From Rhodanobacteraceae bacterium (lineage in GTDB: Bacteria > Pseudomonadota > Gammaproteobacteria > Xanthomonadales > SZUA-5), in assembly GCA_024234055.1 (NCBI GenBank), contig JACKOW010000001.1:846001-910000 (forward strand): a stretch of DNA of 64,000 nt, given 5' to 3'. The notes under the pieces were generated by a model. The model was not told the DNA's origin. It saw only the letters and a program-made list of their open reading frames with translations, and did no database searches. This document shows positions 34,057 to 41,183 of this stretch, piece after piece; position 1 is the stretch's first letter; each line of letters starts with the position of its first letter. The position numbers and the translations under genes were made by a program.

Positions 34057-35430
34057 CTAGGGCGGCAACACCTTGCCGGGATTGAGAATCCCGTGCGGGT
34101 CGAACTGGGCCTTGATCGCGCGCATCAGGTTCAGGGTTTCGGCCGGCATCGCCCGTGGCAGAAAGTCGCGCTTGTCGATGCCGATGCCGTGTTCGCCCGA
34201 GAGCGTGCCATCGAGGGAAATCACCAGATCGAAGACCGCGCTGAGGCAGTCGCGGGCGCGGCTCTCGGCATCACCAGCGGCGGGATCGTAGAGCAGGTTG
34301 ACGTGCAGATTGCCGTTGCCGGCGTGGCCGAAGCACACGATCAGGGTGTCGTACTTCTCGCTGAGTTGCTGCAGCCCACGGGTCAGCGCCGGCAGCCGCG
34401 TCACCGGCACCACCACGTCCTCGTTGATCTTGCGCGGCGCCAGCGAGCGCAAGATCGGCGAGAGCGCCTTGCGCGCCGCCCACAGCTCCTGCTGTTCGGT
34501 CTCGTCGCCGGCTTGTCGTAGCTCCACACAACCCGGGCCCTGCGCGGCGGCGGCAATCGCTGCCACGGTGTAGGCGAGCGCCGCTCGGGAACCATCGGCT
34601 TCGATCAGCAGCAAGGCTTGTGCCGATTCAGGCAAGGCCAGGCCGGCCCGCTGGCGCACCAGTTTGATTGCCCTGGCATCCATGAACTCCAGTGCCGAGG
34701 GTGTGGCGGCCTGTGCCATCAGCCGCGACACCGCCGCAGCGGCACTGTCGATGGAATCGTAGAGCGCACGCAGTCCGGCGCGCGCCTGCGGCAGCGGCGT
34801 CAGCTTGAGCGTGGCCTGGGTGATCAGGCCGAGCGTGCCCTCGGAACCCACCAGCAAGCGTGTCAGGTCATAGGCCACGGCGCCCTTGCTGGTGAAACTG
34901 CCGCAGACGATCAGCTCACCACTGCCGGAAACAAAGCGCAGACCGAGGATATTGTCCCTGCAGGCGCCGTACTTCACGGTGCGCGGTCCGCCGGCATTGC
35001 AGGCCAGATTGCCGCCGACGGTCGAGTAGGGCGCGCTGGTGGGGTCCGGCGGCCAGAAGAAACCATGTTCGGCCAGGGCCCGCTGCAGATCGCCATTGAT
35101 CAGGCCGGGCTCGACCTGGGCGTAGCGGTCACCCGGGGCGATATGGACGATGCGCTGCATGCGCTCGAAACAGAGCACCACGCTGGGCCTCAGGGGCACC
35201 GCGGCGCCGGTGGTCGCGGTGCCGCGGCCGCGAGCGACGATCGGCAAGCGCTCGGCGGCACAGGCTCGCACCAGGGCCTGCACCTGGGCCTCGCTGTCCG
35301 GCAAGGCCACCGCCAGCACCGGGCCCTGGCGTTTGGAATTGTCGTAGCCGTAGACCGCGCAGCTGGCGGCATCGCTGAGCAGCGCTGTTGTCGGCAGCGC
35401 ATCGCGCAAAGTCTGCGGGAGAGGCTTCAC
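34057..35430 (-). CDS. FAD-binding oxidase, GlcD/D-lactate dehydrogenase type
   Basis: A 457-residue flavoprotein of the vanillyl-alcohol-oxidase fold, expected to oxidise a D-2-hydroxy acid such as D-lactate or glycolate. FAD-binding motifs: PIVARGRGTATTGAAVPL, PYSTVGGNLACNAGGPRTVKYG and GSEGTLGLIT. C-terminal signatures: CFGHAGNGNLHVNLL and GTLSGEHGIGIDKRDFL. Starts at GTG 35430, overlapping the yraN stop by 4 bases (GTGA), so it is translated with yraN. No GlcE/GlcF or iron-sulfur partner is present, so it may act as a single-subunit dehydrogenase. Exact substrate cannot be told from sequence. Confidence 0.92.
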   Translation of the reverse strand: MKPLPQTLRDALPTTALLSDAASCAVYGYDNSKRQGPVLAVALPDSEAQVQALVRACAAERLPIVARGRGTATTGAAVPLRPSVVLCFERMQRIVHIAPGDRYAQVEPGLINGDLQRALAEHGFFWPPDPTSAPYSTVGGNLACNAGGPRTVKYGACRDNILGLRFVSGSGELIVCGSFTSKGAVAYDLTRLLVGSEGTLGLITQATLKLTPLPQARAGLRALYDSIDSAAAAVSRLMAQAATPSALEFMDARAIKLVRQRAGLALPESAQALLLIEADGSRAALAYTVAAIAAAAQGPGCVELRQAGDETEQQELWAARKALSPILRSLAPRKINEDVVVPVTRLPALTRGLQQLSEKYDTLIVCFGHAGNGNLHVNLLYDPAAGDAESRARDCLSAVFDLVISLDGTLSGEHGIGIDKRDFLPRAMPAETLNLMRAIKAQFDPHGILNPGKVLPP

Positions 35431-35936
35431 CAGCCCGATCCATCCAGCACGAAGGCATTGCGCACCCAGCGCAGGTCACCGGCGCCGAGCGCCACGACAT
35501 CGAAGCGACTGGGCCTGCGTGCATATCGCGGATGATCCGCCAGGAACTGGCGAGCAGCGGCGATCAGCCGCCTCTGTTTGCTGGTCGAAACGCTGTCGAT
35601 GCCATCGCCGTGACTGCCCGCGGCGCGGAAGCGCACTTCCACGAAGACCACGCAATCGCCTTCGGTCATGACCAGATCCAGCTCGCCACCGCGAGCCAGG
35701 AAATTGCGTGCCAACAGCTTCAGACCAGCGGCCTGCAGATGCGTCAGAGCCTCCGACTCCGCGGCCGCCCCAACCACGCCGGTGCCCGCTTTTTCGCGCC
35801 CTCGTGCCCTCGCGCCCTCGCGCCCTCGTGCTCCCGTGCCCTCGCGCCCTCGCGCCTCACCGCCCTCGTGCCCTCGCACGTTTCCCAGCAAGGTCACGAG
35901 GCGGGCGCGCCAGCGGTCAGCCAGGGCCTGGAGCAC
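35427..35936 (-). CDS. yraN: YraN family (UPF0102) endonuclease-like protein with repeat-encoded N-terminus
   Basis: The conserved YraN domain (about 115 residues) reads GLKLLARNFLARGGELDLVM, then GDCVVFVEVRFRAAG with the D...E-V-R/K pattern of a restriction-endonuclease-like fold, then STSKQRRLIAAARQFL. Function unproven; the gene sits between lpoA and other envelope genes in many gammaproteobacteria. The best coupled start is GTG 35936, one base after the lpoA stop, giving 169 residues, but the first 50 then include a basic tract (EARGREGTGARGREGARARG) encoded by an 8-bp CCCTCGCG array. A start after the array (GTG near the TGVVG segment) would give a normal-length protein but has no ribosome binding site. 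Confidence 0.82.
   Translation of the reverse strand: MLQALADRWRARLVTLLGNVRGHEGGEARGREGTGARGREGARARGREKAGTGVVGAAAESEALTHLQAAGLKLLARNFLARGGELDLVMTEGDCVVFVEVRFRAAGSHGDGIDSVSTSKQRRLIAAARQFLADHPRYARRPSRFDVVALGAGDLRWVRNAFVLDGSGW
35796..35880. repeat. 8-bp tandem array inside the 5' part of yraN
   Basis: About ten imperfect units of CCCTCGCG/CCCTCGTG. It lies between the lpoA stop and the conserved YraN domain, and it is read in frame if translation begins at 35936. Confidence 0.9.
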
Positions 35937-35937
35937 T

Positions 35938-37758
35938 TCAGTCCACCGGCCTCGGACTGGCGCCGGTGTAGCGCGCCCAGCCCGGTTCACGGCGGATGCG
36001 GCCGTTGGGATCGGCGCTGAGCGCGCCGGTGGCACCGATCACCGGCCGCCCCGGATTGCGTTCCAGCCATTCCAGATGCGGCAGCAGGCGGTAGGCGTCC
36101 ATGCCGAAGGCAAACAGGCGGGCAGCCGGACCGGATGCCGTCTTCAGCGCCACCAGGTCCGAGCGGCTCGGAATCGAGCGTTCATTGGTGGCACCCAGCA
36201 ACCATGGCACCTCGCTGAATTCCACGCCGTCGAGGTCGACATCATCGCTGCTGTTGCTGCCGCCATAGATGGCGCTGGTGGCCAGGATCGGGAAGCGGGT
36301 GGCTTCCAGGCTCTTCAGCTGCGGCAACAACACCCGGGCCTGGGCGTTGCGGGCGAACAGGAAGATGGCGTCGACATCGGCCCGCGGCGTGGGATCCATC
36401 TTCAGGTCGGCTCCCAGCATGCCGCGCAGGAACTGCAGGCGGGCCTGGCTCTGCTCGATGCCAGTGAGCTTGCGGATTTCGTTCGACTGATCGGCGGCCG
36501 AAGGGTCGTACTCAGTCTGACCGGCAACCACGCCGCCTTGGGCGCGCAGGCGCTCGCCGAAGGCGGCTGCAGCACGCTGGCCAACTTCGTCTCTGGGCAC
36601 CAGCACCAGGGCGCGACGCAAACCGCGCTGAATCATGCGATCGGCCGCGGACGCGGCCTCTTCTTCCGGCAGCAGGGCGAACTGCAGGCTGCCCGGCGGC
36701 GGCAGTGCCGGCGCATCGGCATAGTTCAGGGCCAGCGTCGGCACCCGGGTGACATCGCTCTGGAACAGGGCAGTCACCGCTTCGCGCGAAATCGGTCCGA
36801 GCACCCGCTCGGCGCCGTCATCGAGGGCCTGCTGGTAGGCGGCCATGGTTTCCTCCACGGTGTTGCCGCTGTCGTAGACCCGCAGCGCCGGCCGTGGATT
36901 GGGGTCGGCGAAATAAGCGGCGAAGATGCCCTCGCGCACGGCGCGTGCAGCCGCTGCCAGCGAGCCCCCATTCGGCAGCAGCACGGCCACACGGCCGTAG
37001 GTGGCGCGTTCGATATTATTGAGCACGATGGCGGGCGCTTGTGCTTCCAGCGGCCGGGTGGCGGCGATGTCGCTGGCGTAACTGCCACCATTGCCGCGTG
37101 CCTCAGCCTGGGCCCTGGCGCCGGCCAACAGCCAGGTGTAGAGCGGATCATTGCGGTCGGCCTGTCGCAGGCGCAGGCGCAACTCGTCTTCCGGCAGGGT
37201 GCCGACCAGGGCGCGAATCTCGGCCGCATTGGCGGCCTTGTCGGGGCCATCGGCCAGCAAACGATCCAGCGAGACCCGATCGGCAATGGCCTCGAGCACC
37301 TGCTCTTGCTGGGCATGCGCACGTGCCCGCAGCTCGTACAGGCGCGGCGCCCGATCTTCAGGCAAACGCCCGTCTGGCACTGCCAACAGTGCCAGTGCAC
37401 CGGCGGCATCGCCCTGCGCCAGCGCCAGCTCGGCCTGCAACAGATCCATGCGCATCAGATCGTCGGGCGGCAGCTTGCGGCGATCAATGCCGTCGAGCAA
37501 TGCCCTCATGGCCTGATCATCGCCCTCTTCGCGATAGGCTTCGGCTGCCCGCACCTGATAGCGGGCGCGGTCACCGCGATTGGCCTTGGCCAGTTCCAGC
37601 CAGGCCTGCGCCGCGGAGCGGAATTCGCCCTGCAGATACAGGGTCTGCGCGTCCATTTCGCTCGGCAGATCAGCCCGCCGGACGGCCGTGGGCTGGCAAG
37701 CGACCAGGGTGATGGTCAGAGCCATCAGCAGGAATGATCGGGGCAACATCGGCATCAT
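35938..37758 (-). CDS. lpoA: Penicillin-binding protein activator LpoA (LppC family lipoprotein)
   Basis: An outer-membrane lipoprotein that stimulates PBP1A during peptidoglycan synthesis. 606 residues from ATG 37758; a second ATG follows directly and a TTG lies two codons upstream. Signal sequence FLLMALTITLVAC ends in a good lipobox with the lipidated Cys near residue 21. The N-terminal part is TPR-like helical (to about 220), and the C-terminal part is a periplasmic-binding-protein-like fold (RVAVLLPNGGSLAAAARAVREGIFAAYF; LGPISREAVTALF; FPILATSAIYGG). It is divergent from rsmI, the arrangement seen in E. coli (yraL-yraM-yraN), and yraN follows after one base. Confidence 0.93.
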   Translation of the reverse strand: MMPMLPRSFLLMALTITLVACQPTAVRRADLPSEMDAQTLYLQGEFRSAAQAWLELAKANRGDRARYQVRAAEAYREEGDDQAMRALLDGIDRRKLPPDDLMRMDLLQAELALAQGDAAGALALLAVPDGRLPEDRAPRLYELRARAHAQQEQVLEAIADRVSLDRLLADGPDKAANAAEIRALVGTLPEDELRLRLRQADRNDPLYTWLLAGARAQAEARGNGGSYASDIAATRPLEAQAPAIVLNNIERATYGRVAVLLPNGGSLAAAARAVREGIFAAYFADPNPRPALRVYDSGNTVEETMAAYQQALDDGAERVLGPISREAVTALFQSDVTRVPTLALNYADAPALPPPGSLQFALLPEEEAASAADRMIQRGLRRALVLVPRDEVGQRAAAAFGERLRAQGGVVAGQTEYDPSAADQSNEIRKLTGIEQSQARLQFLRGMLGADLKMDPTPRADVDAIFLFARNAQARVLLPQLKSLEATRFPILATSAIYGGSNSSDDVDLDGVEFSEVPWLLGATNERSIPSRSDLVALKTASGPAARLFAFGMDAYRLLPHLEWLERNPGRPVIGATGALSADPNGRIRREPGWARYTGASPRPVD

Positions 37759-37810
37759 GAGCAAAGCGCTATCGTGCGGTATGAACCTCGCATCATAGCT
37801 TGGGGGAAAG

Positions 37811-38644
37811 ATGACCAGTGTTACTGCGCCGTCGACGCTCTATGTCGTGGCCACGCCGATCGGAAATCTCGGCGATTTCTCGCCTCGCGCCCGGGAAGTT
37901 CTGGACGCGGTCGATGCCATCCTGGTGGAGGACACTCGCCAGAGCGGCGTGCTGCTGCGCCATGCCGGCATCGCCAAACCGATGCTGGCCGTGCACGAGC
38001 ACAACGAGGGCGAGCGTGCCCAGGCACTGGTCCAGCGTTTGCGCGAAGGCCAGCGACTGGCGCTGATCTCCGATGCCGGTACGCCGCTGATCAGCGACCC
38101 CGGCTATCGACTGGTAGCCGCCGTGCGCGCCGCCGGATTCGCGGTATCGCCCATTCCCGGGGCCTGCGCGCTGATCGCCGCGCTGTCGGTGTCAGGCCTG
38201 CCCACCGACCGCTTCAGCTTCGAGGGCTTTCTGCCGGCCAAGGCCGGCGAGCGCCTGACCCGGCTGCAGGCGGTCGCCGCCGATAGCCGCACCCTGATCT
38301 ACTACGAAGCGCCGCATCGCATCGCCGACACCCTGGCGGCAGCGGTACAGGCCTTCGGCGCCGACCGCCGGGCCGTCATTGGCCGCGAGCTGACCAAGCG
38401 TTTCGAGACCGTGCTCGACGGCAGCCTCGCCGACCTGCAGGCCCGGGTGCTGGCCGACGCCGACCAGCAGCGTGGCGAGATCGTGCTCATCATCGCCGGC
38501 GCACCGGCCCAGGATGATGCTGCACGTATCGCCGAAGGCAAGCGCCTGTATGCGCTGCTGGCCGAGGAACTGCCGCCCTCGCGTGCCGCCAGAATTGCCG
38601 CCGCCTACACCGGCGCACCGAAGCGTGCGCTGTATGGGGGATAG
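37811..38644 (+). CDS. rsmI: 16S rRNA (cytidine1402-2'-O)-methyltransferase
   Basis: Methylates the ribose of C1402 in the ribosomal decoding centre using SAM. 277 residues, the usual size. It starts MTSVTAPSTLYVVATPIGNLGDFSPRA after a GGGGGAAAG ribosome binding site. Signatures: ATPIGNLGD, EDTRQSGVLL, LISDAGTPLISDPGYRLV, SPIPGACALIAALSVSGLPTDRFSFEGFLP and RTLIYYEAPHRI, all tetrapyrrole-methylase-fold landmarks. The C-terminal helical part (PPSRAARIAAAYTGAPKRALY) is also typical. Shares a 52-base divergent promoter region with lpoA. Confidence 0.96.
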   Translation: MTSVTAPSTLYVVATPIGNLGDFSPRAREVLDAVDAILVEDTRQSGVLLRHAGIAKPMLAVHEHNEGERAQALVQRLREGQRLALISDAGTPLISDPGYRLVAAVRAAGFAVSPIPGACALIAALSVSGLPTDRFSFEGFLPAKAGERLTRLQAVAADSRTLIYYEAPHRIADTLAAAVQAFGADRRAVIGRELTKRFETVLDGSLADLQARVLADADQQRGEIVLIIAGAPAQDDAARIAEGKRLYALLAEELPPSRAARIAAAYTGAPKRALYGG

Positions 38645-39055
38645 CGGAGGAGAGGGGCGCGGAATCCGGGGCATGGGGCACGGGAAGAGCTCACACCTGG
38701 GCCTCATTGCGAGCCACCTGTGTCGGCCTGAAACTGCCCACGGGCCATGAACCCCCGGCGTCATTGCGAGCGTAGCGAAGCAATCCAGGGATGTGCGGCG
38801 CTACCCTGGATTGCTTCGTCGCTGCGCTCCTCGCAATGACGCCGGCTCTTGTAGGCCCAGACTTGTCTGGACGCTCTTGGCGACATGCTGAAAAAGCGTC
38901 GAGACAAGTCTGGACCTACAAGAGCCAGAAGCGCGTAGCCTTTTCCCGTGCCCCGTGCCCGTGCCCCGTGCCCCGTGCCCCGTGCCCCGTGCCCCGTGCC
39001 CCGTGCCCCGTGCCCCGTGCCCCGTGCCCCGTGCCCCGTGCCATCTGCAAACCAG
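38645..39055. repeat. Composite repeat block after rsmI
   Basis: About 410 bases without a gene. G-rich 7-bp units (GGGGCAC type, 38655-38684) are followed by a composite element at 38702-38842, whose second half (38758-38842) is an inverted repeat with ends CGTCATTGCGAGCG and CTCGCAATGACG. Two CCAGAC(A/T)(A/T)GTCTGGA palindromes lie at about 38856 and 38898, then a long CCCCGTG 7-bp array (38945-39041, about 13 units). The composite also occurs at 44651-44790. Confidence 0.85.
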
Positions 39056-39083
39056 AAAGGCGCCGCATTGCTGCGGCGCCTTT
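39056..39083 (-). terminator. Intrinsic-terminator-like hairpin
   Basis: AAAGGCGCCGCA and TGCGGCGCCTTT form an 11-12 bp stem with a 4-base loop and A/T flanks on both sides. It lies 24 bases after the stop of the minus-strand gene at 39107. T runs are short, so it could work weakly in both directions. Confidence 0.65.
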
Positions 39084-39106
39084 GTGTCAACCATGGAACG
39101 ATGGGC

Positions 39107-39883
39107 TTACCAGGGATCGGGTACGAAGCCCGGGAAGGGGCGGGCGTCGCCGCGGCCGGCGTAGTAGCGCGGGACTCGCGGCATGATCCCGGCGGCGATC
39201 AGATTGCGACGGCTGTCGTACCAGATCGCGCTGATTTCACTGGGCTGGGAGCTGGCGCGGACGAACTCGGTGCTCTGGGCGTAGGACCATTCGCGCTCGC
39301 CGTGGCCGGTTCCAAGACGCTTTTCGCCTTCTTGACGATAGCCTTCCTGTGCGCGACCGCTTGCAGCCTGATCGCTGGCAGAGGGGGCGGACGGGGCGCT
39401 CTTCGAAATCTCGTAGGGCTCCTGGTATTGCGGGGTGAAGCGGCGCTCGTTGTAGACCGCGACGCCGATCACGCCGACATTGTCGGGTCGTCCGGTGCGG
39501 GCGGCATAGCTTTCCGGCAGCGGCGCGAAGTTGAAAGCGGCGATTTCGCTCATGTTCTTGCGCCAGCCGTTGATCGTCGTGCTCTGCCAGGGCCCGAGCA
39601 CATAGCCGGATTGCTGCGGATTGGCGGTCTGGCCGGTGACGACATTGACGCCGTCGACCGAGACCACAGCCAGGACGCGTTCGCCGGTGCGATTGGTCAG
39701 GCGAATGGCATAGCGGTGTCCGGGCTCGCCGGCGGCGTACATCTGACCGTCGTGACGGATCAGCGGGATGCTGCGATTGAGGGTGCGATCCTCGAGCGTG
39801 ACGTCGACTCGCTGCGCCAGAACAAAGGTCGGCAACACAGCGGCTGCGAGGGCAAACAGTGATACGAGCTTACGCGGGGTCAT
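39107..39883 (-). CDS. Secreted protein of unknown function
   Basis: 258 residues with a signal peptide (MTPRKLVSLFALAAAVLPTFVLA) and GGAG 7 bases before ATG 39883. The N-terminal half is beta-rich and contains RYAIRLTNRTGERVLAVVSV then DGVNVVTGQTANPQQSGYVL and GPWQSTTINGWRKNMSEIAAF. I recognise this as a conserved exported domain in proteobacteria, without known function. The C-terminal third is low complexity and Ser/Ala/Gly/Arg-rich, ending in a Pro/Tyr/Phe-rich tail (PRVPRYYAGRGDARPFPGF). Likely periplasmic. It is preceded by a GAGC-family repeat unit at 39988. Confidence 0.75.
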   Translation of the reverse strand: MTPRKLVSLFALAAAVLPTFVLAQRVDVTLEDRTLNRSIPLIRHDGQMYAAGEPGHRYAIRLTNRTGERVLAVVSVDGVNVVTGQTANPQQSGYVLGPWQSTTINGWRKNMSEIAAFNFAPLPESYAARTGRPDNVGVIGVAVYNERRFTPQYQEPYEISKSAPSAPSASDQAASGRAQEGYRQEGEKRLGTGHGEREWSYAQSTEFVRASSQPSEISAIWYDSRRNLIAAGIMPRVPRYYAGRGDARPFPGFVPDPW

Positions 39884-39987
39884 GGCCGTCTCCTGCGGCT
39901 GGGGTTCACTGACTGAAACGCCCCAGGGCGGAGAGTGGGGTTAAACGCTCGAAGCTGTTCAGTTGCGGCGAACACTTCATGGGCGCC

Positions 39988-40062
39988 CTGCCAAGCAAGC
40001 TCGGCACGACAACAGCCTCGTACACCGCGGCTTGGGTAGAGCGGAACTTGCTCCGCTGCTTC
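39988..40062. repeat. GAGC-family palindromic repeat
   Basis: One unit with GCCAAGCAAGCTCGGC and AGCGGAACTTGCTCCGCT joined by about 30 bases, in the same orientation as the units at 2722 and 2841. It sits between two minus-strand genes. Confidence 0.8.
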
Positions 40063-40068
40063 TCGGGT

Positions 40069-41127
40069 TTAGCGGGCGGGCACTTCCGCCTCTGCGCCTT
40101 CGCCGAGCACCACATCCGGCGGTTCCATGGCTTGCCCTGGCGTGACCATGCGATTGACCAGCCAGCCGAGTGCGCGACCCACCGGTCGCAGCGGCGGCGC
40201 GGCCTCGCTGATGATCGGCGCCCAGCTTTGCCCTTCGCGGCGGGCGATGGCAAAACTGAAGACGTACGCGGGCTCGGAACCCATGCGCAGATCGGTGACT
40301 CGAATCTCGTCATCGAGTTCGCGTACGGCGTAATAGCCGTGGGTGAACCAGCGCAGGCGCTCGAAGGCCCACTGGCCGGTCAGGGAGGGGGTCAGGTGGT
40401 CGGCGCTGGGAAAGCGCCGCCAGGGCCCGGGCCGGTGATCGGCCAGCAAGGAGTAATAGGCCTCGCGATAGCCGCCGGGTTCGCGCACCAGGATGCGCCA
40501 GAGCACGGTATTGAAGGCGCTAGGCAGTGCCACCAGCTGGGCCTCCGGACCGAGTTTTCTGCCGAGATCGGCGCGCGCGTGCGCTGCGATGTGGGCCTGG
40601 GCGAGGGCGCTCCAGCCGAGGTAGGCACTGGACAGCGCCAGCGCAACGGGCAGCGAGCGTCCGGCGCCCACGCTCAGGGGTCGTCGCGCCACCCAGATCA
40701 TCGCGATCAGCAGCGGCAGGGTGTACAGCGGATCGATGATGAAGATGCTGCCGACCCCGACTGGCGTGTTGTCCAGCGGCCACCACAGCTGCGTGCCGTA
40801 GATGGTCATGGCGTCCAGCAAGGGATGGGTGATCAGCGCCAACCAGAAGGCCAGCAGCCAGCGGCCCGGTGTCTGGGACAGGTGAGGATCAAGGCGTCGG
40901 GCCAGCCACCAAAGCAATGGCGCCAGCACGCTCAACACGATCAGCGAGTGGCTGTAGCTGCGGTGATAGGTGAAGTCGGCCACGGCATTGCCATAGCCGA
41001 CCAGCACGTCCAGATCCGGCAGGGTGCCCAGCGCTGCGCCATAGACCAGCGCCCGGCGACGCTGGCCCGGCGGCACCAGCGCTGCGGCCAGCGTGCCGCC
41101 GAGCACGATCTGGGTGAGTGAATCCAA
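40069..41127 (-). CDS. Membrane-bound metal-dependent hydrolase (YdjM/DUF457 family)
   Basis: 352 residues starting at TTG 41127 (MDSLTQIVLGGTLAAALVPPG, the family's usual opening). The family signature is a set of His/Asp residues at membrane borders: DSLTQ, LPDLDVL, YHRSYSHSLIVL and THPLLDAMTIYG. About five spans lie in the first 170 residues, then a soluble C-terminal part of about 170 residues (RWFTHGYYAVRELDDEIRVTDLRMG). YdjM of E. coli is LexA-regulated, but I see no LexA box here. The substrate is unknown. The C-terminus is longer than in YdjM. Confidence 0.85.
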   Translation of the reverse strand: MDSLTQIVLGGTLAAALVPPGQRRRALVYGAALGTLPDLDVLVGYGNAVADFTYHRSYSHSLIVLSVLAPLLWWLARRLDPHLSQTPGRWLLAFWLALITHPLLDAMTIYGTQLWWPLDNTPVGVGSIFIIDPLYTLPLLIAMIWVARRPLSVGAGRSLPVALALSSAYLGWSALAQAHIAAHARADLGRKLGPEAQLVALPSAFNTVLWRILVREPGGYREAYYSLLADHRPGPWRRFPSADHLTPSLTGQWAFERLRWFTHGYYAVRELDDEIRVTDLRMGSEPAYVFSFAIARREGQSWAPIISEAAPPLRPVGRALGWLVNRMVTPGQAMEPPDVVLGEGAEAEVPAR

Positions 41128-41183
41128 GGCTGTCTGGTCCCGTCATGAAGTGGATCAATGGCTGAATGGTGCAGCGCCGGGTG

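Noticed and set aside
35668..37737. 689-codon plus-strand open frame opposite lpoA
   Set aside because: LpoA with lipobox and binding-protein fold is on the minus strand.
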